20,000 bases of DNA. It comes from Symbiodinium natans (taxonomy: Eukaryota > Sar > Dinophyceae > Suessiales > Symbiodiniaceae). A program made the translations under genes and the position numbers. Within the stretch, counting starts at the first letter, position 1. Each line of letters opens with the position of its first letter. The DNA is taken from NCBI GenBank assembly GCA_905221605.1, contig CAJNDS010000649.1:1-20000 (forward strand), given 5' to 3'. The notes under the pieces are model-generated. The model ran no database searches. It was given only the letters and a program-made list of their open reading frames with translations, and was not told the DNA's origin. This document shows, in pieces, positions 7,244 through 13,832 of this stretch.

Positions 7244-7408
7244 GACCGTTATAGGGTTCTTAAGGGAGGGGGGTTCATGGGGGTTAGGTACCCATTAGGG
7301 AACCTTAGAGAAGCTCAGAAAGCCCTGGGGAGTAGTGGGGAGGATTAGGGAACCTTGGGTTACGTACCCCCCCTTGAACCCCCCTCCCTGAAGAACCCTA
7401 TAGCCGTC
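7244..7408. mobile_element. Long-armed inverted-repeat element
   Basis: The left arm 7244 to about 7290 (GACCGTTATAGGGTTCTTAA, then GGGAGGGGGGTTCATGG) and right arm about 7362-7408 are inverted copies with few mismatches over about 45 bases. The interior holds direct repeats of TTAGGGAACCTT (7296 and 7347 regions). It has no open frame. The neighbouring CCCTAAA array starts directly at its right end. Confidence 0.78.
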
Positions 7409-7504
7409 AACCCTAAACCCTAAACCCCTAAACCCTAAACCCTAAACCCTAAACCCTAAACCCTAAACCCCTAAACCCTAAACCCTAAACCCCAAACCCT
7501 AAAC
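7409..7504 (-). repeat. CCCTAAA array
   Basis: About 13 units with occasional eight-base CCCCTAAA units. Confidence 0.94.
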
Positions 7505-7605
7505 CCGAAGCCGCAGCCAGGGGGCGCGCCTTGCTGTTTCACTGCTGAGGACTTCGGTCTCCTGCTTTTGCTTTTGCTTTGGTGTCTCAAGTCCGATATC
7601 CCAAG
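7505..7605 (-). CDS. Candidate internal exon, KQ-rich, minus strand
   Basis: On the minus strand the acceptor GCTTCAAAG ends at 7606 and the donor GTTTAGGG starts at 7504. The 33-codon frame reads WDIGLETPKQKQKQETEVLS then SETARRAPWLRLR. The KQKQKQ run comes from a short AAGCAA tandem. The charge pattern suggests a surface loop or coiled segment. No family is recognised. The flanks are CCCTAAA left and TTTAGGG right on the plus strand. Confidence 0.42.
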
Positions 7606-7633
7606 CTTTGAAGCCCTGGACCCTAAAGTTTAG

Positions 7634-7728
7634 GGTTCAACGTTTAGGGTTCCGGGTTTAGGGTTTAGGGTTTAGGGTTTAGGGTTTAGGGTTTAGGGTT
7701 TAGGGTTAGGGTTTAGGGTTAAGGGTTA
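7634..7728 (+). repeat. TTTAGGG array
   Basis: About 13 units, starting with degenerate TTCAACG and TTCCGGG variants and ending in six-base TTAGGG units. Confidence 0.94.
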
Positions 7729-7898
7729 GACCGTAAACCCTAGCCATGACTCCCTGTGTCACACTGTGCGGGGGAAGAGGATCCCTTACAGTCCCCATAT
7801 GATCATCCTTGGTTAGGCTTTAGAGCTCAGCTTGTTTCCTACCCAGGTCTGGTCGGACTTGAAGGTTCATGTGTAGTTACAGGTAGGGGTTGGGGTTT
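7726..7898 (+). repeat. Tandem duplicated unit, copy A
   Basis: This 173-base unique segment recurs at 7987-8159 with a constant offset of 261. I count five substitutions and no indel, all in the left half (before about 7803). The period of 261 includes the telomere-type array between the copies, so repeat plus unique segment were duplicated together. Confidence 0.92.
7847..7882 (+). CDS. Candidate 36-base exon in duplicated unit A
   Basis: The acceptor CTTGTTTCCTACCCAG ends at 7846 and the donor is CAG then GTAGGG at 7883. Both are good matches to splice consensus. One frame is open: LVGLEGSCVVT. The sequence is identical in copy B. It is too short for any functional inference. Confidence 0.35.
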
Positions 7899-7986
7899 GG
7901 GGTTTGCGGTTTAGGGTTTAGGGTTTAGGGTTTAGGGTTTACGGTTTAGGGTTTAGGGTTTAGGGTTTAGGGTTTAGGGTTTAGGG
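7887..7986 (+). repeat. TTTAGGG array between duplicated units
   Basis: About 14 units, with TTTGGGG, TTTGCGG and TTTACGG variants near the left end. Confidence 0.93.
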
Positions 7987-8159
7987 TTAGACCGTAAACC
8001 CTAGCAATGACTTCCTGTGTCGCACTGTGTGGGGGAAGAGGATCCCTTACAGTCCCCATGTGATCATCCTTGGTTAGGCTTTAGAGCTCAGCTTGTTTCC
8101 TACCCAGGTCTGGTCGGACTTGAAGGTTCATGTGTAGTTACAGGTAGGGGTTGGGGTTT
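7987..8159 (+). repeat. Tandem duplicated unit, copy B
   Basis: Second copy of the 7726-7898 segment. Four of the five differences are transitions. Confidence 0.92.
8108..8143 (+). CDS. Candidate 36-base exon in duplicated unit B
   Basis: Identical to 7847-7882, including acceptor and donor. If both were spliced in, they would add the same 12-codon segment twice in phase. Confidence 0.33.
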
Positions 8160-8289
8160 AGGGTTTAGGGTTTAGGGTTTAGGGTTTAGGGTTTAGGGTT
8201 TAGGGTTTAGGGTTTAGGGTCTAGGGTCTAGGGTCTAGGGTTTAGGGTTTAGGGCTTAGGGTTTAGGGTTTAGGGTTTAGGGTTTAGGG
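8150..8289 (+). repeat. TTTAGGG array with a run of TCTAGGG units
   Basis: About 20 units. Three successive TCTAGGG variants near 8220-8240 show that a variant unit itself amplified. Confidence 0.95.
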
Positions 8290-8306
8290 TATGGGTGTTG
8301 CCTTAC

Positions 8307-8385
8307 CGTGAACCTTCAAGCAGTCTTTGGACAGCTGGGGATGCAACGCGAGAAGTTGGAGGGACGACCCCGTAGCAAGAAGTAG
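8307..8385 (+). CDS. Exon-like island, strand ambiguous
   Basis: Plus strand: the acceptor CCTTCAAGCAG ends at 8323, then the frame FGQLGMQREKLEGRPRSKK ends in TAG at 8383-8385, like a terminal exon. Minus strand: TTGCATCCCCAG (ends 8335) precedes LSKDCLKVH and a near-consensus donor GTAAGG at 8306. The minus frame is open further upstream (ATGSSLQLLALHPQ). Both readings look protein-like and only transcripts can decide. I list the plus strand for the stop-terminated frame. Confidence 0.35.
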
Positions 8386-8398
8386 AGGCCTAAGGGCC

Positions 8399-8443
8399 CC
8401 TAAACCCTAAACCCTAAACCCTAAACCCTAAACCCTAAACCCT
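8399..8443 (-). repeat. CCCTAAA array
   Basis: Six perfect units. Related blocks follow at 8556-8599 and 8647-8723, separated by short degenerate sequence without a supported exon. Confidence 0.94.
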
Positions 8444-8646
8444 GATCTTTGCTTGTGTCTGTTCCACGTTAAACGCTAGACCCTGAGCCCTCAACAGTTC
8501 ACCATGAACCTTAAACCAGAAACCCCGAACCCGAAAATCTGAGCAGTTGACTCCGAACCCTAAACCCTAAACCCTAAACCCCAAACCCCAAACCCTAAAC
8601 TATAACTCAGCCCTGCACCCCAAGATCACAGTGGGGGAGCCCCTCC

Positions 8647-8723
8647 AAACCCTAAACCCTAAACCCTAAACCCTAAACCCTGAACCCTGAACCCTAAACC
8701 CTAAACCCTAAACCCTAAACCCT
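8647..8723 (-). repeat. CCCTAAA array
   Basis: Eleven units, including CCCTGAA variants in the middle and at the end. Confidence 0.94.
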
Positions 8724-8727
8724 GAAC

Positions 8728-8802
8728 TTTACGTTCCACGGTTGGGGTGCCCTTCCTCGGGCAGAAGGCTGCTGCCACCAGGGCAGCTGCCTTTCCTCTC
8801 AT
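8728..8802 (-). CDS. Candidate first exon, N-terminal targeting-like peptide
   Basis: Read on the minus strand, an ATG at 8802 opens exactly 25 codons: MRGKAAALVAAAFCPRKGTP then TVERK. This is followed by the donor GTTCAGGG at 8727, the edge of the repeat block. A basic start, an alanine-rich hydrophobic stretch and a basic tail are typical of organelle or secretory targeting peptides. The opposite strand carries a basic frame (8742-8930), which has no ATG at its first codon. Confidence 0.4.
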
Positions 8803-8867
8803 TTTGCCCGAAAACCCGAGCAAGATGTAAGAGGTGGAGGGCGAAGAGGCAGAAGAGGAAGGGCTTT

Positions 8868-8955
8868 GGGGGTTTAGAGATTAGGGGTTCAGGATTTAGG
8901 GGTTTAGGGTCTTGGGGGTTTAGGGTTTAGGGTTTAGGGCTTAGGGTTTAGGGTT
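8868..8955 (+). repeat. Degenerate TTTAGGG block
   Basis: About ten units with extra G (TTTAGGGG, TTAGGGG) and changed bases. Confidence 0.88.
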
Positions 8956-8994
8956 CTCCTGAGAACCCCCTTGATCCCAGTTGAGCCTCTTTGA

Positions 8995-9035
8995 ACCCTA
9001 AACCCTAAACCCTAAACCCTAAACCCTAAACCCTA
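8995..9035 (-). repeat. CCCTAAA array
   Basis: Six perfect units, inverted relative to the block 40 bases to the left. Confidence 0.94.
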
Positions 9036-9096
9036 GTCCCGCCAACCTTCAAACCGACCCTTGACACTGATTTTTTACTGTTCACTGGCTTCTAAG

Positions 9097-9145
9097 ATCC
9101 CTTGGGCTAGAGTGTCAGAGCACATGACACAAATCCAATGGCTAG
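9097..9145 (+). CDS. Candidate internal exon with strong acceptor
   Basis: A long pyrimidine tract, TTTTTTACTGTTCACTGGCT then TCTAAG, ends at 9096. The frame reads IPWARVSEHMTQIQWL and the donor GTCTCT starts at 9146. The minus strand shows no comparable borders. This is one of the clearer acceptors in the window. Confidence 0.43.
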
Positions 9146-9189
9146 GTCTCTCCCCACCCTAAGCCCTAAACCCTCAGACCTAAGACCTA

Positions 9190-9440
9190 AGATGCAGGAC
9201 CCTAGACCCTAAACCCTAAACCCTAAACCCTAAGCCCTAGGCCTTAAACCCTTAATCCTGAACCCTAAACCCTAAACCCTAAACCCGAAGCCCGAAACCC
9301 GAAACCCTAAACCCTAAACCCTCAACCCTAAACCCTAAACCTTAAACCCTAAACCCTAAACCCTAAACCCTAAACCCTAAACCCTAAACCCTAAACCCTA
9401 AACCCTAAACCCTAAACCCTAAACCCTAAACCCTAAACCG
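9190..9440 (-). repeat. CCCTAAA array, longest C-strand block
   Basis: About 35 units. The left part is degenerate (CCCTAGG, CCCGAAG, CCCTCAA). The right part, from about 9340 to 9438, is perfect for 14 units. Confidence 0.96.
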
Positions 9441-9518
9441 CATCGCTGCTGGCGGCTCCTTGGCTCACAGCGCCTCCCTGGGGGGCCTCCTCAGGGCTCG
9501 CGCATTGCAGGCACCGAA
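9441..9518 (+). CDS. Exon-like island without a clear acceptor
   Basis: The plus frame reads IAAGGSLAHSASLGGLLRAR then ALQAPK across the whole island up to the TTTAGGG-type repeat. An internal acceptor TTGGCTCACAG (ends near 9471) would shift the start to another frame. The flanks follow the CCCTAAA-left, TTTAGGG-right rule. High GC makes chance openness likely. Confidence 0.27.
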
Positions 9519-9595
9519 GGGTTTAGGTTTTAGGGTTTTTGACTGCCCGTGACCGAAGAGGATGTTTGTAGTGTACCCTAAACCCGAGGATGTTT

Positions 9596-9660
9596 GTAGT
9601 ATACCCAAAACCCTAAACCCCTAAACCCCTAAACCCCTAAACCCTAAACCCTAAACCCTA
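9596..9660 (-). repeat. CCCTAAA/CCCCTAAA block preceded by a 28-base duplication
   Basis: Eight units, several with an extra C. Just upstream GAGGATGTTTGTAGT is repeated at 9558 and 9587, an imperfect direct repeat of about 28 bases including one CCCTAAA. Confidence 0.88.
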
Positions 9661-9699
9661 GAAAAGGTACCATTTCACTAAAGCTGATGTTTTCTATAG

Positions 9700-9849
9700 A
9701 GCATTGCTGGTTCCAAAAGCTCAGCCCTAAGCACCCCAAATCCGAAGTCCATCCAGTTAATATAACCGACAGCCCACGTAACTACCTTACCATGCAAGCC
9801 CAAAGCAGACGAAGCAACCGTGGGGGCTTATGTCTTCGACGCCCTATAG
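9700..9849 (+). CDS. Candidate internal exon, 49 codons
   Basis: The acceptor AGCTGATGTTTTCTATAG ends at 9699. The donor GTTTAGGG begins at 9850. The whole 150-base island stays open: HCWFQKLSPKHPKSEVHPVN, then ITDSPRNYLTMQAQSRRSNR, then GGLCLRRPI. It is one of the longest candidate exons and fills the space between a CCCTAAA block and a TTTAGGG block. A possible N-glycosylation site (NIT) is present. No family is recognised. Confidence 0.47.
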
Positions 9850-9913
9850 GTTTAGGGTTGAGGGTTTAGGGTTTAGGGTTTAGGGTTTAGGGGTTCAAAA
9901 CAGCCCGCTGCAG

Positions 9914-9966
9914 GTCAGGAACTTCGTTGCTTTGCGCACTTCAGTTTTTACGCCACTGCCTCAGCG
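9914..9966 (+). CDS. Candidate internal exon
   Basis: The acceptor GCCCGCTGCAG ends at 9913 and the donor GTGTCC starts at 9967. The frame reads VRNFVALRTSVFTPLPQ. A C-rich tract (9970-9988) follows. It is short and unidentified. Confidence 0.33.
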
Positions 9967-10017
9967 GTGTCCCCCCTCCCCCCCCCTCGTCGTGGACCAA
10001 GAGAGCTACAAGGAGGG

Positions 10018-10112
10018 GCCCCGTTACTATACTAACTATAATTATTATGGAACTTATAGCCAAAGTTAGGCTCCTTATAACCCAATTTAGGGCACTTATA
10101 ACTCTACTTATA
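10018..10112. other. AT-rich spacer with repeated CTTATA
   Basis: CTTATA occurs four times at intervals of about 15 to 20 bases, and TATACTAACTATAATTATTA near 10027-10046 resembles the centre of the 6236 element family. It may be a decayed element. Confidence 0.4.
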
Positions 10113-10216
10113 AGTAGTAGTAGAGGAGGTACTCTTTAACCTTTTTTGGCGCAATATAATCCCCTTAGAATCCCAAAGGTTACCCTTTAGTTCCCCCAGG
10201 TTACTGGACAACTAAG
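10113..10216. mobile_element. MITE-like element, CTTAGT group, subfamily 2, copy 1
   Basis: It aligns end to end with 13661-13760, sharing TAGTAGTAGAG, CTTTAACCTTTTT, AATCCCCTTA, AAAGGTTA, TTCCCCCA and GACAACTAAG. Its right end is CAACTAAG, as in 6482-6588, linking the two subfamilies. Confidence 0.72.
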
Positions 10217-10267
10217 AGCTTGTAGAAGGGGAGCTCCTTGAAGGGCTTTCAGGGTTGAGGGTTATGA

Positions 10268-10384
10268 AAGGGTTTAGTGTTCAGGGTTTAGGTTTAGGGT
10301 TTAGGGTTTAGGGTTTAGGGTTTAGGGTTTAGGGTTTGGGGTTTAGGGTTTAGGGTTTAGGGTTTAGGGTTTAGGGTTTAGGGT
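10268..10384 (+). repeat. TTTAGGG array
   Basis: About 16 units with one six-base and one TTTGGGG unit. Confidence 0.94.
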
Positions 10385-10522
10385 TCCCAAAGTACTGCAA
10401 ACAGGTTTAGGGGTTTGAGGGGTTTAGGGTTTAGGGTTAACTAACGGGTTGAAGATTCCAGAGTACGATAAAGAGGATTCGGGGCTTAGGACTATTCAAG
10501 GGCTTAGGAGATTCCAACTTAC

Positions 10523-10701
10523 TGCAAGAAGGATTTCACAGCAGTATTTGGTCTAGGATAGGCTCTCGAAGCCGCAAACCGCAAACCCTTTTGGAGCTCG
10601 CTACGTTTCCTGCGGCCCCATGCATCCAGGGTGCCCTTAGCGGCAGGGAGCAGCATGTTGATTCCTGAGCCAGGCATTCGGCTTCCTATGGTGATACCCT
10701 T
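10523..10701 (-). CDS. Candidate exon with canonical GTAAGT donor, minus strand
   Basis: On the minus strand the frame runs KGITIGSRMPGSGINMLLPA, then AKGTLDAWGRRKRSELQKGL, then RFAASRAYPRPNTAVKSFL. It ends at a donor GTAAGTT beginning at 10522, the best donor match in the window. The 5' border is unsure: acceptor-like AG occurs at 10702 and at 10686. An overlapping plus-strand frame (10631-10831) has no ATG at its first codon and no such donor. The basic, small-residue-rich segment is unidentified. Confidence 0.47.
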
Positions 10702-10835
10702 CTTCAATGTCGAGTTTCCTTGTGCTCACAAACCTGATTGGTGGCGTGGGGGGCGTTCCCACAAGCTGAGTGCAGCGGCTTGCCCGAAGAGAGAGGCGGT
10801 CAATGGCGCCTGGCGGCAAGCCATGAGTTAAATGT

Positions 10836-10891
10836 ACCCTAAACCCTAAACCCTAAACCCTAACCCTAAACCCTAAACCCTAAACCCCAAA
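10836..10891 (-). repeat. CCCTAAA array
   Basis: Eight units with one CCCTAA slip. The block provides the donor GT of the next candidate exon on the minus strand. Confidence 0.94.
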
Positions 10892-10960
10892 CGGACCCAG
10901 AGTCGGCTCTAATTTCCTCTCAAAAAGGACACCCTGTTCCATCCTGGGTTCCTCTTGGGT
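10886..10960 (-). CDS. Candidate internal exon, 25 codons, minus strand
   Basis: On the minus strand the acceptor CATGCCAAG ends at 10961, nine bases from the edge of a MITE-like element at 10970. The donor GTTTAGGG starts at 10885. The 75 bases are exactly 25 codons: TQEEPRMEQGVLFERKLEPT then LGPFG. The acidic and basic mix looks like real protein. The closeness of the element suggests that it lies at an intron end. Confidence 0.43.
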
Positions 10961-10969
10961 CTTGGCATG

Positions 10970-11072
10970 TTGGGATGTTCCCCCCGCGACGCACAGTCCT
11001 GAATAGGGAGTATAGTACCCTCGATTCGAATCCCTCTTAAGGACTGCCAGGATAACGGGGAGAACATCCCAA
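10970..11072. mobile_element. MITE-like element, TTGGGATGTTCCCCC family, copy 4
   Basis: The left end is TTGGGATGTTCCCCCC and the right end CGGGGAGAACATCCCAA. The inner stem is CAGTCCTGAATAGGGA against TCCCTCTTAAGGACTG. 103 bases. Confidence 0.8.
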
Positions 11073-11132
11073 CCTAAAACCATTAACCCTAAACCCTTAA
11101 CCCTTAACCCTAAACCCTTAAAACCCCAAAGC

Positions 11133-11164
11133 AAGCCTGTAAAGTCCTAGCGGGAACATCCCAA
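11133..11164. repeat. Short dispersed repeat ending in a MITE-like half terminus
   Basis: AAGCCTGTAAAGTCCTAGCG then GGAACATCCCAA recurs in altered form at about 12918-12948 (AAGCCTGTAAAAGCCCTGGC then GGGAATGTGCC). The right end matches the terminus of the TTGGGATGTTCCCCC family. It may be a solo or truncated element. Confidence 0.5.
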
Positions 11165-11177
11165 GTACCCTGGGTAG

Positions 11178-11259
11178 AGTTTTCGAGGCCCGGGACTGGA
11201 CGCATGGGTCTGACTTGCAACTTAGGCCGCGTCCGGACAGGCCTGGCCTCGGCCCCTAG
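11178..11259 (+). CDS. Candidate exon, possibly terminal
   Basis: The acceptor-like CCCTGGGTAG ends at 11177. The frame reads VFEARDWTHGSDLQLRPRPD then RPGLGP and meets TAG at 11257-11259, so it could be a last exon. The minus strand has a stop in its best frame here. The acceptor lacks a pyrimidine tract. Confidence 0.35.
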
Positions 11260-11278
11260 ACCCGAAACAGTCTAAGCC

Positions 11279-11390
11279 AACCCTAAACCCTAAACCCTAA
11301 ACCCTAAACCCTAAACCCTAAACCCTAAACCCTAAACCCTAAACCCTAAACCCTAAACCCTAAACCCTAAACCCTATAAACCCTAAGCCC
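11279..11390 (-). repeat. CCCTAAA array, 15 units
   Basis: Perfect for about 14 units, then CCCTATAAA and a fading tail. Confidence 0.96.
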
Positions 11391-11680
11391 CCTAAGCCGA
11401 CTGAGCCGACTGAGCCCCCGAAACCCCCCTTAACCCCCCCCAAAGCGCCCTAAACCCTGCCCAGGTGTCACTTGCCAGCCGCTTCTGGCACCCCGCCACA
11501 AGAGGGGTTGGGAGTGCCTTGGGGGAGGGGGGGGGGGAGAGCGGGGGGGGAGAGGGGTTCGAGGCTTGGTTTTCGGGACAACTTGCAGATCCTTTCGGGT
11601 GTACGTCCCTAATCTCATGTATGTTGCTTTTCATGGTATCATGTGAAAGTTAGCTGAGTAACCCTTACCCTTACCACCAC
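11391..11680. other. Island with overlapping frames but no chosen gene
   Basis: Frames are open on both strands (11392-11634 minus, 11465-11653 plus) because of a G-rich tract at 11519-11556. The peptides are proline-rich or glycine-rich low-complexity sequence. CCGACTGAG is repeated in tandem at 11397-11415. I cannot support a gene. Confidence 0.4.
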
Positions 11681-12010
11681 AACCCTAAACTCCTAAACCC
11701 CTAGTCCCTAAACCCCTAAACCCTAAACCTTAAACCCTAAACCCTAAAGAATGAGTAAGGCTCCACCTCGAGGTGGCACTGTTCATGGACATAGAGGGTT
11801 TCTATTTTCTTATTCGGGAGCGAGGGAATGAGGTACCTTAGTCCCCGTGTCTCTCCTACTCCTAAAGTCCTAAACCCTAAACCGCCACTATCAGCCCTAA
11901 AACCCCCCAACTAATCCCCAATTATCCCTATAAACCCTGCACACCCTACAAACTCTGAACCACATAAACCCTATAAACCTTTTTAAAGCCTCCCTATACC
12001 CTCCCAAACG
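11680..12010. other. Degenerate CCCTAAA-rich spacer
   Basis: Scattered CCCTAAA, CCCTATAAA and CCCCTAA units, with a non-repetitive stretch at 11756-11860 that shows no convincing exon. Confidence 0.5.
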
Positions 12011-12078
12011 TTGAGATATTCCCCCTTATACTAACAGCCCACAAAACAAGGGATTGCAAGAACAAGGGGGAACATCCG
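12011..12078. mobile_element. MITE-like element, TTGGGATGTTCCCCC family, copy 5 (short)
   Basis: TTGAGATATTCCCCCTTATA opens the element, with CTAACAG following, and AAGGGGGAACATCC closes it. The centre is shortened to about 68 bases and lacks the inner TAAGGACTG stem. Confidence 0.7.
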
Positions 12079-12203
12079 AGACTAAACCCTCTAAACCCTA
12101 TAACAACCCTGAACCCGAAACCCTCAACCCTCACCCTAAACCCTAAACCCCTAACCCCTAAGCTTGAAACCCCTATCCCCTAACCCCTCCTAAACCCCTA
12201 AAC

Positions 12204-12263
12204 CCTCGGCCAAGGGCGGCCTTGCACCCAGTTGGGCCGGCGTCCAGCCTCAAAAGTAGGCAC
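12204..12263 (-). CDS. Candidate internal exon, 20 codons, minus strand
   Basis: On the minus strand the acceptor AAACCCTGCAG ends at 12264 and the donor GTTTAGGG starts at 12203. The 60 bases are 20 open codons: VPTFEAGRRPNWVQGRPWPR. The flanks are CCCTAAA left and TTTAGGG right on the plus strand, the usual pattern for islands here. Confidence 0.4.
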
Positions 12264-12267
12264 CTGC

Positions 12268-12375
12268 AGGGTTTTAGGGTTCAGGGTTTAGGGTTTGGGG
12301 TTTAGGGTTTAGGGTTTAGGGTTTAGGGTTCAGGGTTTAGGGTTTGGGGTTTGGGGTTTGGGGTTTGGGGTTTGT
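12268..12375 (+). repeat. TTTAGGG array passing into TTTGGGG units
   Basis: About 15 units. The last five are TTTGGGG, a homogenised variant run. Confidence 0.94.
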
Positions 12376-12737
12376 GGTTTTGGGACTTTTAAACCCCAAA
12401 GCTCTAAGCCGTAGACCCCAAATCCCTAGAGTTTTTGGGCTTTGGGGTTTTGGGGTTTGTTTAGGTTGGGCTGTTAGGGATTTTTTATAGGTTTTTCTGC
12501 TCTAGGGTGTGAGGGCTTCAGGGTTTTTGGGCTTTAGGGTTTTAGGGGTTTAGGGGTTTAAGGCTCTAGGGTTGCAGGGTTTTCCAAAATCTGCACGCTT
12601 CAACTCCTAAACCGCTAAGCTGCAATTTGCATAATAAAAAAAACCCAAAACATAGAAGATAATAATCCCTATATAGGCCTTACATGGAAGAGGCTTCTTT
12701 CATGTTTGGCGGGGTTTTCAGCAAGTAGCAGCAAACC
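12376..12737. other. Degenerate repeat and spacer
   Basis: Scattered TTTTGGGG, TTTTAGGG and CCCTAAA-like fragments to about 12600, then AT-rich sequence including an A run at 12634-12641. No exon is supported. Confidence 0.45.
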
Positions 12738-12802
12738 TCGGGATGCTCCCCCTTATACTAAGAGTCCTTGATAGGGATTATCCCTGAGGGTGAGCATCCC
12801 AA
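12738..12802. mobile_element. MITE-like element, TTGGGATGTTCCCCC family, copy 6 (shortest)
   Basis: CTCGGGATGCTCCCCCTTAT opens it and GGGTGAGCATCCCAA closes it. The terminal GGGATGCTCCC/GGGTGAGCATCCC share a compensating T-to-C change (GATGCT/AGCATC) relative to the other copies. About 65 bases. Confidence 0.75.
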
Positions 12803-12807
12803 AGCCC

Positions 12808-12911
12808 AAAGGGTCCTAGGTACCTATATGGGAAACACTTGCCCAAACCATAATAGTAATTCCCATTATAGAAACCCCTACTTAGTACTATGTAGGTACT
12901 TAGGATCCTTT
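12808..12911. mobile_element. MITE-like hairpin adjoining the previous element
   Basis: The left arm AAAGGGTCCTAGGTACCTAT and right arm (minus strand) AAAGGATCCTAAGTACCTAC are inverted copies. The interior AT-rich part carries TAATAGTAATTCCCATTATA. 104 bases, separated from the preceding element by five bases. Confidence 0.72.
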
Positions 12912-13207
12912 GGGAAGTAAGCCTGTAAAAGCCCTGGCGGGAATGTGCCTATAGATCCCTTGACTCTACATGCGCTGGAGTGTGGGTTTCGGGTTTAGGG
13001 GGTTGAGCCCTCGACCCTACCAATGGAGGCCATCCTTATCTACATGAACCAGGGTTTAGGGTTTCAGGGTTCAGGGTTTGGGGTTTAGGGTTTGGGGTTT
13101 CGGGTTTATGTTTTAGGGTTGCGCGTTTAGGGTTTTGGTCAAGGGACTGATCACCGCAGTTATAAAGGCTTGCCGCCCGATTGTGGCTATACCCCCTGCC
13201 CGTCTAG

Positions 13208-13290
13208 AAACCCTAAACCCTAAGCCCTAAGCCCTAAACCCTAAACCTAAACCCTACTAAACCCTAAACCCTGAACCCTGAACCCTGAAT
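13208..13290 (-). repeat. CCCTAAA/CCCTGAA block
   Basis: About ten units with CCCTAAG and CCCTGAA variants. A short plus-strand exon-like stretch after CCCCAAAACGCAG (ends 13330, SAARPAFRAL) follows. Confidence 0.9.
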
Positions 13291-13660
13291 CCTAAGCCCT
13301 GCACAGGCCAGCCCCTTCCCCAAAACGCAGTCGGCTGCGAGGCCAGCCTTTCGAGCCCTGAACCCTAAACCCTAAACCCTAAACCCTCTGTCCCGAATCT
13401 CATCTTTCGGGGGTGGGCGCTTCGGGCTGAAGAGTTTAGAGGCTCTCAAGGGGTTTAGTGGTTTAAGACGCTGTCCAGGAACTTAAACCCTAAACCCTCA
13501 ACCCTGAACTCCTGAACCCTAAAGCCTAAACCCTAAAGCCTAAACCTCTGTTTTGGGTCTTGGGTTCCCGGTATAGGCTTAAACTTTGCGCTGGAAACCT
13601 CCCAGGCGGGCCAATAAGGACACACATGTGCTTGAACCTTCGTGGGCTCCTGCTGAAGAG

Positions 13661-13760
13661 CCTAGTAGTAGAGTAGGTAACCTTTAACCTTTTTGGGGTA
13701 ATAGAATCCCCTTATAATCCTAAAGGTTATCCTTTGGTTCCCCCACACCTGACAACTAAG
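13661..13760. mobile_element. MITE-like element, CTTAGT group, subfamily 2, copy 2
   Basis: Homologue of 10113-10216. It begins CCTAGTAGTAGAGTAGGTAA, has a GGGGTAATAGAATCCCC inner stem and ends GACAACTAAG. The ends pair imperfectly (CCTAGTAG/CTTAGTTG). Confidence 0.75.
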
Positions 13761-13832
13761 AGAGTGTGTTTGCTGTAAGAAATCAGGAATCCCACACGTA
13801 GATGTCCTAAGCCGCATGACATTCCTGTGCAG

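Noticed and set aside
7634-8289. CRISPR-like array (regular repeats with unique spacers)
   Set aside because: Repeats are simple heptamers in tandem, with only two long spacers that are copies of each other; the context is eukaryotic.
8742-8930. Basic plus-strand frame containing KRWRAKRQKRKG, similar in feel to the tiny ribosomal protein eL41
   Set aside because: Not alignable beyond being basic, no ATG in place, and the opposite strand gives a better bounded frame.
10880-11134. 84-codon minus-strand frame taken as a single gene
   Set aside because: It runs through a CCCTAAA block and a MITE-like element. Only the 25-codon middle part between splice-like borders was kept.
11392-11653. Overlapping frames on both strands
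   Set aside because: Openness comes from proline/glycine low complexity over G and C runs.
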